Shown here piece after piece: positions 38,488 through 48,918 of a stretch of DNA of 64,000 nucleotides. The position numbers and the translations under genes were made by a program. The notes under the pieces were generated by a model. It was not told the DNA's origin, made no database searches, and was given only the letters and a program-made list of their open reading frames with translations. The stretch is from Xenorhabdus sp. BG5. Its GTDB lineage: Bacteria > Pseudomonadota > Gammaproteobacteria > Enterobacterales > Enterobacteriaceae. The DNA is taken from assembly GCF_015163665.1 (NCBI RefSeq), contig NZ_JADEUG010000013.1:1-64000 (forward strand). Reading direction: 5' to 3'. Within the stretch, counting starts at the first letter, position 1. Every line of letters starts with the position of its first letter.

Positions 38488-41400
38488 TTATTTAGCAATC
38501 TTAGCATGCATTTCTTGTACAGAAATAACCTGCTCAGTAGGATCAGCGCTAAGTGCCATCGTGGTTGCAAAGCCGCCATTCAGGGTTGTGTCATAGTGCA
38601 CTTTATATTGTAGTGCGCTGCGACGCAGCAGTTTTGAATCCTCAATCGCTTGGCGACCTGCGGTGGTATTAACAATATAGTCATATTCACCATTTTTGAT
38701 TCTGTCCTGAATATGCGGACGTCCTTCATGAACTTTATTCACCAAACGCGGGTTGATCCCTGCTTCACCCAATACAACCGCTGTACCGTGTGTCGCATCC
38801 AGTTCAAAGCCATGTTTAAGTAATTTAGCGGCCAAATCAACAACCCGCTCTTTATCACCTTCGCGTACAGACAGTAGTGCCCGGCCTTTCTTACGCAGGG
38901 TGGAATTACTGCCCAACATGGCTTTTGAAAAAGCTTCGGCAAAGGTCCGGCCAACTCCCATTACTTCACCGGTAGAACGCATTTCAGGCCCCAGAATGGG
39001 GTCAACGCCAGGGAATTTATTGAATGGCAGTACCACTTCTTTTACGGAATAGTAAGGTGGAATGATCTCTTCAATTGTACCTTGCTCAAGCAGGGACTGG
39101 CCTGCCATCACACGTGCCGCTATTTTTGCCAGCGGCATACCCGTTGCCTTGGAAACAAACGGTACGGTACGTGCTGCGCGTGGGTTCACTTCAATCAGGT
39201 AGACTTCATTGTCTTTCACCGCAAACTGGACATTCATCAGACCGCGAACACGCAGTTCAAAGGCCAGTTTTTCAACTTGCTGGCGCATAACATCCTGAAT
39301 TTCTTTGCTCAAGGTATAAGCTGGCAAAGAACAGGCGGAGTCACCGGAATGAACGCCCGCTTGCTCGATATGTTCCATAATGCCGCCAATCAGGACACGT
39401 TCACCATCACAGATAGCATCCACATCAACTTCAACAGCATCATCAAGGAAGCGATCCAGCAGGACTGGCGCATCGTTGGATACGCTAACCGCAGTCTGGA
39501 AGTAACGGCGCAAGTCTGACTCGTCGTATACGATTTCCATTGCACGCCCACCCAGTACATACGACGGGCGAACGACCAGCGGGTAACCAATCTCATTACC
39601 TTTTTCAACCGCTTGCTCGATAGTGGATACTGTGGCATTGGCGGGTTGTTTCAGGCCAAGACGGTTAACCGCTTGCTGGAAACGTTCACGGTCTTCTGCA
39701 CGATCAATGGCATCAGGGCTGGTGCCGATAACAGGGACACCGGCGGCTTCCAGTTCACGGGCCAGTTTCAATGGCGTCTGGCCGCCATACTGGACGATAA
39801 CACCTTTGGGTTGTTCAACACGCACGATTTCCAGTACGTCTTCCAGTGTGACGGGTTCAAAGTAAAGACGATCGGACGTGTCGTAATCAGTAGAAACCGT
39901 TTCTGGGTTACAGTTCACCATGATGGTTTCAAAACCGTCTTCACGTAGAGCCAGTGCAGCATGTACGCAGCAGTAATCGAATTCAATGCCTTGCCCGATG
40001 CGGTTAGGACCACCACCCAATACCATGATTTTCGGTTTATCATTGTTCGGATTGGCTTCACATTCGTCTTCGTATGTGGAGTACATGTACGCAGTATCGG
40101 TAGAAAATTCTGCCGCACAGGTGTCAACACGCTTATAAACTGGATATAAGTTGTAGTCATGACGTAGCTTACGGATCTCTTTACCAGAGACGCCTACCAG
40201 TTTCGCCAGGCGCTCATCAGCAAAACCTTTGCGTTTCAGATGACGCAAGAAATCAGGAGTCAGGCCGTTAATACCTTGTTCTGCAACTTGTTCTTCCAGA
40301 CGAATCAACTCTTCAATTTGCACCAGGAACCAGCGGTCGATATTGGTCAGGTTGAAAAGTCCATCAACAGACATGCCAGCGCGGAAAGCATCGGCGATAT
40401 ACCAAATGCGCTCAGCGCCAGCGTCTTTCAATTCACTACGGATTTTGGTCAGGGATTGTGGATCATCCAGATTAACTTTAGGATCAAATCCGGTCGCACC
40501 GACTTCCAGACCGCGCAGAGCTTTCTGCATGGACTCCTGGAAAGTACGGCCAATCGCCATCACTTCACCCACAGATTTCATCTGGGTGGTTAGGCGGTCA
40601 TTGCAGCCGGCAAATTTCTCAAAGTTGAAGCGAGGAATTTTCGTCACAACATAATCGATGGAAGGTTCGAAAGACGCAGGAGTGCGTCCGCCTGTGATGT
40701 CGTTCATCAATTCATCAAGGGTATAACCGACCGCCAGTTTTGCGGCGATTTTTGCGATCGGGAAACCTGTTGCCTTGGAAGCCAATGCTGATGAACGAGA
40801 GACACGTGGGTTCATTTCAATAACGATCAGGCGGCCATTTTTCGGGTTCACTGCAAACTGAACGTTTGAACCACCGGTTTCTACGCCAATTTCACGCAAT
40901 ACCGCCATCGAAGCGTTACGCATGATTTGGTATTCTTTGTCGGTCAGTGTCTGTGCTGGCGCTACGGTGATGGAGTCACCGGTATGGATACCCATTGGAT
41001 CGAAGTTTTCAATGGAGCAGATGATAATGCAGTTATCGTTTTTATCCCGCACGACTTCCATCTCATACTCTTTCCAGCCAATCAGGGATTCATCGATCAG
41101 CAATTCATTGGTTGGAGAGAGGTCTAAGCCGCGTTCGCAGATTTCTTCGAACTCTTCACGGTTGTAGGCGATACCGCCACCGCTTCCACCCATGGTAAAA
41201 GAGGGGCGGATAATACAAGGGAAACCGACTTCTTCGGCTACCGCCAGCGCTTCTTCCATCGTGTGGGCAATGCCAGAACGCGCGGTGTCCAGGCCGATTT
41301 TTTTCATCGCCTTGTCAAAACGCTGGCGATCTTCTGCTTTATCAATGGCATCAGCGGTCGCACCAATCATGGTGACGCCAAATTCTGTCAGTACACCTTG

Positions 41401-41712
41401 GCGCTCCAGCTCCAATGCACAGTTTAATGCTGTTTGCCCACCCATTGTTGGCAGGATGGCATCCGGGCGTTCTTTTTCAATGAGTTTGCGTACCACTTCC
41501 CAATGGATCGGCTCGATATAAGTCGCGTCAGCCATTTCAGGATCGGTCATTATCGTTGCTGGGTTTGAGTTTACCAGAATGACACGATAACCTTCTTCTC
41601 GTAGCGCCTTACAAGCCTGTGCGCCAGAGTAGTCAAATTCACAAGCCTGGCCGATAACAATGGGGCCAGCACCTAAGATCAGGATACTTTTAATATCAGT
41701 ACGTTTTGCCAT
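38488..41712 (-). CDS. carB: Carbamoyl-phosphate synthase large subunit
   Basis: A 1074-residue enzyme with two homologous halves, each with an ATP-grasp fold. It makes carbamoyl phosphate from bicarbonate, ATP and ammonia delivered by CarA, for arginine and pyrimidine synthesis. Conserved: [17 protein letters not shown] and [15 protein letters not shown] at the start of each half, FTMGGSGGG and [11 protein letters not shown] in the ATP sites. The C-terminal allosteric MGS-like domain (about 935-1074) binds UMP and ornithine. It follows carA by 17 bp. Confidence 0.99.
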   Translation of the reverse strand: MAKRTDIKSILILGAGPIVIGQACEFDYSGAQACKALREEGYRVILVNSNPATIMTDPEMADATYIEPIHWEVVRKLIEKERPDAILPTMGGQTALNCALELERQGVLTEFGVTMIGATADAIDKAEDRQRFDKAMKKIGLDTARSGIAHTMEEALAVAEEVGFPCIIRPSFTMGGSGGGIAYNREEFEEICERGLDLSPTNELLIDESLIGWKEYEMEVVRDKNDNCIIICSIENFDPMGIHTGDSITVAPAQTLTDKEYQIMRNASMAVLREIGVETGGSNVQFAVNPKNGRLIVIEMNPRVSRSSALASKATGFPIAKIAAKLAVGYTLDELMNDITGGRTPASFEPSIDYVVTKIPRFNFEKFAGCNDRLTTQMKSVGEVMAIGRTFQESMQKALRGLEVGATGFDPKVNLDDPQSLTKIRSELKDAGAERIWYIADAFRAGMSVDGLFNLTNIDRWFLVQIEELIRLEEQVAEQGINGLTPDFLRHLKRKGFADERLAKLVGVSGKEIRKLRHDYNLYPVYKRVDTCAAEFSTDTAYMYSTYEDECEANPNNDKPKIMVLGGGPNRIGQGIEFDYCCVHAALALREDGFETIMVNCNPETVSTDYDTSDRLYFEPVTLEDVLEIVRVEQPKGVIVQYGGQTPLKLARELEAAGVPVIGTSPDAIDRAEDRERFQQAVNRLGLKQPANATVSTIEQAVEKGNEIGYPLVVRPSYVLGGRAMEIVYDESDLRRYFQTAVSVSNDAPVLLDRFLDDAVEVDVDAICDGERVLIGGIMEHIEQAGVHSGDSACSLPAYTLSKEIQDVMRQQVEKLAFELRVRGLMNVQFAVKDNEVYLIEVNPRAARTVPFVSKATGMPLAKIAARVMAGQSLLEQGTIEEIIPPYYSVKEVVLPFNKFPGVDPILGPEMRSTGEVMGVGRTFAEAFSKAMLGSNSTLRKKGRALLSVREGDKERVVDLAAKLLKHGFELDATHGTAVVLGEAGINPRLVNKVHEGRPHIQDRIKNGEYDYIVNTTAGRQAIEDSKLLRRSALQYKVHYDTTLNGGFATTMALSADPTEQVISVQEMHAKIAK

Positions 41713-41729
41713 TTTTCTTCTTCTCCTGA

Positions 41730-42890
41730 TTATTTGGTGTTCTGAACGTTTGCCTGGCGATATTGCTCAATTAACTCGATAAAATGATCGAATAGTGAAG
41801 CGGCTTCATGTGGACCAGGGCTGGCTTCAGGGTGCCCCTGAAAACTGAATGCTGGCTTGTCAGTACGATGAATGCCTTGCAAGGTGCCATCAAAAAGTGA
41901 CTTATGCGTTACACGCAAATTGGCTGGCAGTGAGCTTTCATCAACAGCAAAACCGTGGTTCTGTGCCGTGATCATGACAACATTGCGATCCAGATCTTTG
42001 ACGGGATGATTGCCGCCATGGTGACCAAACTTCATTTTTATGGTTTTTGCACCACTGGCCAGTGCCAGCAACTGGTGTCCTAAGCAGATGCCGAATACAG
42101 GGATTTCAGTCTCCAGGAAGGTTTTAATCGCTTCGATAGCATAGTCACACGGTTCTGGATCACCAGGTCCATTGGACAGAAAAATGCCATCCGGTGCCAT
42201 TTTCAGCACTGCATCGGCGGGAGTTTTTGCCGGTACAACGGTAACGCGGCAGCCGCGATCGACCAGCATACGCAGGATGTTGCGCTTCACCCCAAAGTCA
42301 TAGGCTACAATGTGGTAAGGCAATTCTTGCGCTTCGCGAGCTTCGGGTAGCCCATCTGCTAATGTCCAACTTCCTTGTACCCATTGGTAAGATTGTGCTG
42401 TCGTAACTTCTTTTGCTAAATCCATACCTTTCAAGCCAGGGAATGTTTTTGCTTTTGCCAGTGCAACTTGGGCATCGGCCGCATTACCGGCAATGATACA
42501 GCCGTTTTGCGCCCCTTTTTCTCTTAACAGGCGGGTCAGTTTGCGTGTATCGATATCCGCGATGGCGACGATATTATGACGTTTCAGGTAATCAGACAGG
42601 TTTTCTTCACTGCGGAAGTTACTGGTCACTAAGGGTAAATCACGAATAACTAAGCCTTGGGCTTGAATGGCGGGGGATTCTTCATCAGCGGCATTGATGC
42701 CGACATTACCAATATGGGGATAAGTAAGAGTAACAATTTGGCGGGAATAGGAAGGGTCGGTAAGTATTTCTTGATATCCGGTCATTGAGGTATTGAAGAC
42801 CACTTCTCCAACAGCCACACCTTCTGCACCAATGGCGCGACCGTGAAATTGGGTTCCATCTTCCAGAACCAATATAGCTGACTTAATCAA
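41730..42890 (-). CDS. carA: Carbamoyl-phosphate synthase small subunit
   Basis: A 386-residue glutamine amidotransferase subunit. The class I nucleophile Cys lies in [14 protein letters not shown], with the His/Glu of [10 protein letters not shown] place the start at TTG 42890 (reads [16 protein letters not shown]), which sits 4 nt after GGAGGG; E. coli carA also starts with UUG and the same sequence. A longer frame from ATG 42926 would run through the ARG boxes. Confidence 0.97.
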   Translation of the reverse strand: MIKSAILVLEDGTQFHGRAIGAEGVAVGEVVFNTSMTGYQEILTDPSYSRQIVTLTYPHIGNVGINAADEESPAIQAQGLVIRDLPLVTSNFRSEENLSDYLKRHNIVAIADIDTRKLTRLLREKGAQNGCIIAGNAADAQVALAKAKTFPGLKGMDLAKEVTTAQSYQWVQGSWTLADGLPEAREAQELPYHIVAYDFGVKRNILRMLVDRGCRVTVVPAKTPADAVLKMAPDGIFLSNGPGDPEPCDYAIEAIKTFLETEIPVFGICLGHQLLALASGAKTIKMKFGHHGGNHPVKDLDRNVVMITAQNHGFAVDESSLPANLRVTHKSLFDGTLQGIHRTDKPAFSFQGHPEASPGPHEAASLFDHFIELIEQYRQANVQNTK

Positions 42891-42903
42891 AACGCCCTCC
42901 AAA

Positions 42904-42942
42904 AATGAATAATAAGTCGCATCCAATGCATATTAATTCAGA
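42904..42942 (-). promoter_or_regulatory. Tandem ARG boxes upstream of carAB
   Basis: On the minus strand, TCTGAATTAATATGCATT (42942-42925) and TGCGACTTATTATTCATT (42921-42904) match the ArgR consensus TnTGAATwwwwATTCAnw at 17 and 16 of 18 positions. They are 3 bp apart, the standard spacing. They lie 14 bp before the UUG start, so ArgR with arginine should repress carAB here. A TTGACA (42982-42977) further up is a candidate -35 for an upstream promoter. Confidence 0.85.
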
Positions 42943-43328
42943 ATTAGTCCTTAAAATCAATGCCAATCAGGATTTTTGTCAAAATTTTGGCAAATTGCGC
43001 GCATTCTAATGATGAGAGTGGGGGTTGTCTACAAAAAATGGCATTTTTATTGGCTTTTTTACAACTCTCAGTCTTATATTGAATAAATGTAGCTGAAAAA
43101 AATAAGGAAAGTGGGTGGAGATAAACGATTATGGCGAGAGAAAACTTAAGAACAGAAAAAATATAGGGCTTTTTTCGTGTTTATAGGGAAAAGGCAACAA
43201 AAAGGCTAACTATTCTTATAAAAACCGTGATTAATTTAGATATTTTATAAAAAAATTAATATACTTCATTATTACGCAACCATTTAAAAAATAATTGCGT
43301 AATTACATAAAGTTACAATTTTTTAATA
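42943..43328. other. Intergenic region between carA and dapB
   Basis: About 390 bp without a gene. It should hold the distal, pyrimidine-controlled carAB promoter near 42943-43020. The rest is AT-rich, and I see no further gene or known motif apart from the dapB-side hairpin at 43271. Confidence 0.5.
43271..43303 (-). terminator. Possible terminator of dapB
   Basis: ATTACGCAA (43271-43279) and TTGCGTAAT (43295-43303) form a perfect 9-bp stem. On the minus strand an AATTTTTTT run follows about 14 nt later, which is late for a standard terminator. Confidence 0.4.
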
Positions 43329-44706
<1,378 letters not shown>

Positions 44707-45387
44707 ATGTTTAGATCAAAATCTTTTAATGTTCATCGGCCTGCAACATTGGGTTCCTTAACTCATGCCAAGTCTGTTTCAGACATCAGCTCAGCAGCGA
44801 TTGATGCCAGGATTTTTATGACTATCAGGGAGGTGAGTGCAAGTGAGGCATTAAATATAACCAATAGAATAATGACAACCACCATGAGCACTGAATGGAA
44901 ATGCGGTAGTTCCGAATACTTGCTTGGTGATAGTGAACAAGAAAAATGGAATTCGAGATATGATGCTGCATATACCATTTTTGAACTTGTACATAATAAA
45001 GTCGAGCGTTCTATTAGGAGAAAAAAAATATCAGAAATAAATTTATTATATTTTGCTGCCTATTTCAAAGGCGTTCCTGTTGGAATTTTAGAATTTAGTC
45101 CTGAAAACAACATAGATTCTTATAATCTGCCTACAGTTGAGTATTTGGCAACACATTGTGGTATTAGAAATTGTGGTGTTTTACTAATGGAACATGCAGT
45201 GAATAAATCACTGCAATTAGGAAACAATGGTAAGATAAAACTTTTTCCACTAGAAGAAACAAAGTTGGCATACATTAAAATGGGATTTTCTTCTGGTAAT
45301 TTGGGATACTTGGTGTTAGATCCTGCTAACAGTCATAAATGGCGTTTTAGCCCTAGCAATAATAGCTATAAATATATAACATGGTGA
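44707..45387 (+). CDS. Unrecognised GNAT-like protein, paralogue 1
   Basis: A 226-residue soluble protein I do not recognise. The C-terminal half looks like a GNAT acyltransferase: strands LLYFAAYFKGVPVGILEF (113-130), then YLATHCGIRNCGVLLMEHAV (146-165) in the place of the acetyl-CoA loop and following helix, and AYIKMGF (188-194), the usual end of a GNAT core. The acetyl-CoA loop is not the full RxxGxG/A consensus. The N-terminal ~30 residues are basic and Ser/Thr-rich (MFRSKSFNVHRP) with no signal peptide. AT-rich codon use differs from dapB and ispH beside it. It is possibly a toxin or effector; this is inference. Confidence 0.7.
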   Translation: MFRSKSFNVHRPATLGSLTHAKSVSDISSAAIDARIFMTIREVSASEALNITNRIMTTTMSTEWKCGSSEYLLGDSEQEKWNSRYDAAYTIFELVHNKVERSIRRKKISEINLLYFAAYFKGVPVGILEFSPENNIDSYNLPTVEYLATHCGIRNCGVLLMEHAVNKSLQLGNNGKIKLFPLEETKLAYIKMGFSSGNLGYLVLDPANSHKWRFSPSNNSYKYITW

Positions 45388-45418
45388 TTTAATAGACTGA
45401 ATTATTAGGAGGAGAATG

Positions 45419-46075
45419 ATGTTTAGATCAAAATCTTTTAATATTCCTCGACCTGCAACATTGGGTTCTTTAACTCATGCTAAGTCTGTTTCAGACATCG
45501 GTACAGCAGTGATTGATGCCAGAATTTTTATAACGATCAAAGAGGTTAGTGCAAGTGAGGCAGTAAATGTAACTAATAGATTAATGACAACTACCATGAA
45601 CTCTGAATGGAAATGTGATGAATTTGTACACTCGCTTGATAATGAACAAGAAAAATGGAATATGAGATATTTTTCTGCATATAAGGCTTTTACACTTATG
45701 CATAAGAACGCCAAAATATCAGAAATAAATGCATTATTTTTTGCTGCCTATTTCAAAGGCATTCCTGTCGGAATTTTACAATTTTATTCTGGAGATAACG
45801 GTACTTATGAATACCTGATATCGAGCGTTTGGCTACACATTGTGGTATTAGAAATTGTGGTGTTTTACTAATAGAACATGCAGTGAATAAATCACTACAA
45901 TTAGGAAAGAGATGGCAAGATAGGACTTGCCCCGCTAGAGGAATTCAGGCAGGCATATATTAATATGGGATTTTATTCTTCTACCGATTTAGGATACTTG
46001 GTGTTAGACCCAGCTAACAGTCATAAATGGCGTTTTAACCTTAGCAATAATAGCTATAGATATATAACATGTTGA
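45419..46075 (+). pseudogene. Paralogue 2 of the GNAT-like family, frameshifted
   Basis: Close to paralogue 1 over its whole length, with near-identical N-terminal and C-terminal ends. The frame breaks near 45825-45830 (one base missing compared with paralogue 1), so translation stops at TAA 45869-45871 after about 151 residues. A one-base insertion near 45905-45912 brings the original frame back, and it then runs to TGA 46073-46075. The truncated product would lack the GNAT motif region. The ribosome-binding site AGGAGG 6 nt before ATG 45419 is intact. The start at 45416 is possible but too near that site. Confidence 0.8.
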
Positions 46076-46106
46076 TTTAATAGATTGAATTATTAGGAGG
46101 AGAATG

Positions 46107-46766
46107 ATGTTTAGATCAAAATCTTTTAATATTGATCAACCTTTAGCATCTGGCTCTTTAACCCGAGCACAATCCTTTTCAGAGAAATGGCCAAGCTCAG
46201 TCAATGTAAGAGCATCCATCGTTATTAAAGAGGTTAATCCACAAGAAGCGTTAGCTGCAATGCGTGAGATAAGAGAAGAAATGATGAGTAATGGTTGGGG
46301 ATGTTCTTCACATGCAGGTAATGATGATAGTGAGCAAAAAAAATGGAATAGTCGGTTTGCTAAAGCACATAGTATATTGGGTAGCATAAGAATAAATGCA
46401 AGACAAGCTGTACCAAGAGAGAACTCATCATTTTTTGTTGCTTATTTTAGGGGGACTCCCATAGGGGGATTACAGCTGTCTTCAAGTGATAATACCCCCA
46501 CTGATTTTCCTAAAGTTAATTATTTAGCCACTCATTGCGGTATTCGAGATTGTGGGGTTTTACTGATTGAACAGGCAGTAAATAAATCGCAACAATTGGG
46601 GAAGAACGGTAATCTAAAACTTCAAGCAGTAATTGACGCTGTACCGGCATATGTGAAGATGGGATTTGTTACGACAGAATCTTACATGGAATTACGTCCG
46701 ATTGAGAAAAATGACGAATGGAAATATGATGGGATAACTAATACTTATAGATATAAGTTTATCTAA
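46107..46766 (+). CDS. Unrecognised GNAT-like protein, paralogue 3
   Basis: A 219-residue homologue of paralogue 1. The leader (ATTATTAGGAGGAGAATG) and first ~9 codons (MFRSKSFNI) are nearly the same as in paralogue 2; the rest is more diverged. The GNAT-like half is kept: SSFFVAYFRGTPIGGLQLSS, YLATHCGIRDCGVLLIEQAV and AYVKMGF. The shared THCGIR-CGVLL block is the most conserved part of the family. It lies about 30 bp after paralogue 2 on the same strand, so all three may be one transcript. Confidence 0.72.
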   Translation: MFRSKSFNIDQPLASGSLTRAQSFSEKWPSSVNVRASIVIKEVNPQEALAAMREIREEMMSNGWGCSSHAGNDDSEQKKWNSRFAKAHSILGSIRINARQAVPRENSSFFVAYFRGTPIGGLQLSSSDNTPTDFPKVNYLATHCGIRDCGVLLIEQAVNKSQQLGKNGNLKLQAVIDAVPAYVKMGFVTTESYMELRPIEKNDEWKYDGITNTYRYKFI

Positions 46767-46822
46767 ATTTCAATCAGAGCATTCAAGGCATCGTCATGTA
46801 TTCGGATTTTTTGTGGGAGATC

Positions 46823-46855
46823 GGGTCGGGATTTATTTTTTATCCTTCCCGACCC
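46823..46855. terminator. Hairpin between paralogue 3 and ispH
   Basis: GGGTCGGGA (46823-46831) and TCCCGACCC (46847-46855) form a 9-bp perfect stem with a T-rich loop. It lies between convergent genes. A clear T tract after the stem is missing on both strands. Confidence 0.55.
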
Positions 46856-46884
46856 ATCTTCCAACCTGAAAAAGTTTGCCTGAG

Positions 46885-47838
46885 TTAATTAACCTCTTTC
46901 ACTTCAACCCGTAACTCTTTTGGTACTTCAAAAACAATATTTTCTTCTCTACCATGCAGCTCGTTAACCGTTTCTGCCCCGAAAGTTTTCAGGCGTTCAA
47001 TCACCTGTTGTACCAAAATATCAGGTGCAGATGCTCCCGCTGTGACACCCACTGCGTTCACACCTGTGATCCATTCTTCCTGGATATCCTTAGCGGAATC
47101 AATCAAATAGGCAGGCTTGCCTACGCGTTGTGCAAGTTCGGCCAGGCGATTTGAGTTTGATGAGTTTTTAGAACCCACCACTAAAACCACATCAGCCCCT
47201 AATGCTAAATCACGTACCGCTTCCTGACGGTTAGTTGTGGCATAGCAGATATCATCTTTGCGTGGGCCGACAATATTGGGGAACCTTGCATTAAGTGCAT
47301 CAATCACTTCTGAGGTGTCATCAACAGAAAGTGTTGTTTGGGTCATAAAGCTGAGGTTATTTTCATCCTTAACTTGCAGTTTCCACACATCTTCCGGTGA
47401 TTCCACCAGATACATGCCACCGTTGGGGTTATTGTATTGCCCCATGGTGCCTTCTACTTCGGGATGGCCGGCATGTCCGATTAAAATCGCCTCTTTGCCT
47501 TTGCGACTTGCCCTGGCGACTTCCATATGGACTTTGGTAACCAGCGGGCAGGTCGCGTCAAACAGCATGGTTAAATGACGGGAGCGAGCTTCTGCACGAA
47601 TGGCCTGGGAAACACCATGGGCAGAGAAGATCAAAATAGCGCCATCAGGCACTTCTGAAATTTCTTCAATAAAAATGGCGCCACGCTTTCTAAGGTTATC
47701 AACCACATAACGGTTATGTACCACTTCATGGCGAACATAGATGGGAGCGCCGTACAATTCCAGTGCACGCTCTACGATGCTGATAGCACGATCAACACCC
47801 GCACAGAAACCGCGAGGGTTAGCCAGCAATATTTGCAT
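46885..47838 (-). CDS. ispH: 4-Hydroxy-3-methylbut-2-enyl diphosphate reductase IspH
   Basis: Last step of the MEP isoprenoid pathway, giving IPP and DMAPP. A 317-residue iron-sulfur protein with the three cluster cysteines in GFCAGVDRA (Cys12), DATCPLVTK (about Cys97) and [11 protein letters not shown] (about Cys198). ATG 47838 ([10 protein letters not shown]) has GGAGGAAA upstream; its coding start overlaps the fkpB end by 20 bp, and an earlier in-frame start at 47922 lies inside fkpB. Last gene of ribF-ileS-lspA-fkpB-ispH. Confidence 0.97.
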   Translation of the reverse strand: MQILLANPRGFCAGVDRAISIVERALELYGAPIYVRHEVVHNRYVVDNLRKRGAIFIEEISEVPDGAILIFSAHGVSQAIRAEARSRHLTMLFDATCPLVTKVHMEVARASRKGKEAILIGHAGHPEVEGTMGQYNNPNGGMYLVESPEDVWKLQVKDENNLSFMTQTTLSVDDTSEVIDALNARFPNIVGPRKDDICYATTNRQEAVRDLALGADVVLVVGSKNSSNSNRLAELAQRVGKPAYLIDSAKDIQEEWITGVNAVGVTAGASAPDILVQQVIERLKTFGAETVNELHGREENIVFEVPKELRVEVKEVN

Positions 47839-48289
47839 GGGTTTCCTCCAACTGAGGGTCAATTTCCAACACTTCGATCTCAAAAGTGATGTTTTGTTCA
47901 GCCAGTGGATGGTTAAAATCAACAGTAATGGAGCCTTCAGTCACTTCTTTGACAAAGCCGGGCATTTCACTGCCGTTCATGGCTGTAAATAACATGATGG
48001 TTCCCACTTCTGGAACGCCGGCATCGGAAAAATCACGAGGAGTGAAATATTGGATTAAATCAGGGTTGTGTTTGCCAAAAATGGTTTCTCCGGCCAGAGT
48101 AAATTGATGTTTATCACCGACTTTCAAACCAAGAAGCTGTTCTTCCAGTGGGGCAGAGAGACTACCATCACCGAGGTGGAATAATGCGGGTTTACCTTGA
48201 CTGTAAGTCGAATCCGCCGTAGAGCCATCATCCAGCTTTAATGTGAAATGTAATAAAACTGCACTGTGCGCTTGCACCTGCGTTGACAT
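47819..48289 (-). CDS. fkpB: FKBP-type peptidyl-prolyl isomerase FkpB (SlpA)
   Basis: A 156-residue FKBP of the SlyD/SlpA subgroup. Conserved [24 protein letters not shown] (start of the insert-in-flap region), PDLIQYF and [10 protein letters not shown]. It assists protein folding and associates with ribosomal particles. ATG 48289 is preferred with AAAGG 10 nt upstream; a TTG lies at 48298. A hairpin (AGCCCCGG/CCGGGGCT, 48356-48380) lies between it and lspA. Confidence 0.95.
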   Translation of the reverse strand: MSTQVQAHSAVLLHFTLKLDDGSTADSTYSQGKPALFHLGDGSLSAPLEEQLLGLKVGDKHQFTLAGETIFGKHNPDLIQYFTPRDFSDAGVPEVGTIMLFTAMNGSEMPGFVKEVTEGSITVDFNHPLAEQNITFEIEVLEIDPQLEETHANIAG

Positions 48290-48405
48290 GTTGCTCAAGC
48301 CTTTTACTTAAAAATGATTGCAAGTATACCGCTATTGGGTATAGACGAAGTTACCAGCCCCGGTTAACTAAGCCGGGGCTGATTTTATTATCATTCTTTC
48401 AATGA

Positions 48406-48918
48406 CTAAGTTTTCGAGACTGCTTGCTTGTCTTTGTCATCCGGGCTGATAAAACTCTCTATGATAATGAGAGCAGCCCCGATGCAAATCGCAGAATCGG
48501 CAATATTAAAGGTAGGCCAGTGCCATTCTCCGACATAAAAGTCGATAAAATCGATAACAAAGCCATGTACCAGCCTATCGAACAAATTTCCCAAAGCCCC
48601 ACCAATCACTAAGGCGTAGGCAATATTGCTCAGTTTTTGCCTGGCATGGGAACGATACATCATGACCAGCAGTACAACCGTGATGGCAACGGCCACCAAT
48701 GCAAAAAACCAACGCTGCCAGCCGCCCTTATCGGCCAGAAAACTAAAGGCCGCCCCTAAATTCTGGGCATAAGTCAGGTTGAAATAAGGTATCAATGGCA
48801 TGGATTCATACAGCGTAAAATGCTGCAACACTAAGTGTTTGCTTCCCAGATCCAGTATTAATACCATAACAACCAGCCAAAGCCAGCGAAGTCCGGTGGA
48901 ACAAATGGGTTTACTCAT
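48406..48918 (-). CDS. lspA: Lipoprotein signal peptidase LspA
   Basis: A 170-residue aspartyl peptidase with four membrane helices that removes signal peptides from prolipoproteins. Catalytic Asp residues lie in [11 protein letters not shown] and [11 protein letters not shown]; the N-terminal DLGSKHLV and NLGAAFSFL blocks are conserved. Its ATG overlaps the ileS stop codon by one base (ATGA), so the two are translationally coupled. Confidence 0.97.
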   Translation of the reverse strand: MSKPICSTGLRWLWLVVMVLILDLGSKHLVLQHFTLYESMPLIPYFNLTYAQNLGAAFSFLADKGGWQRWFFALVAVAITVVLLVMMYRSHARQKLSNIAYALVIGGALGNLFDRLVHGFVIDFIDFYVGEWHWPTFNIADSAICIGAALIIIESFISPDDKDKQAVSKT

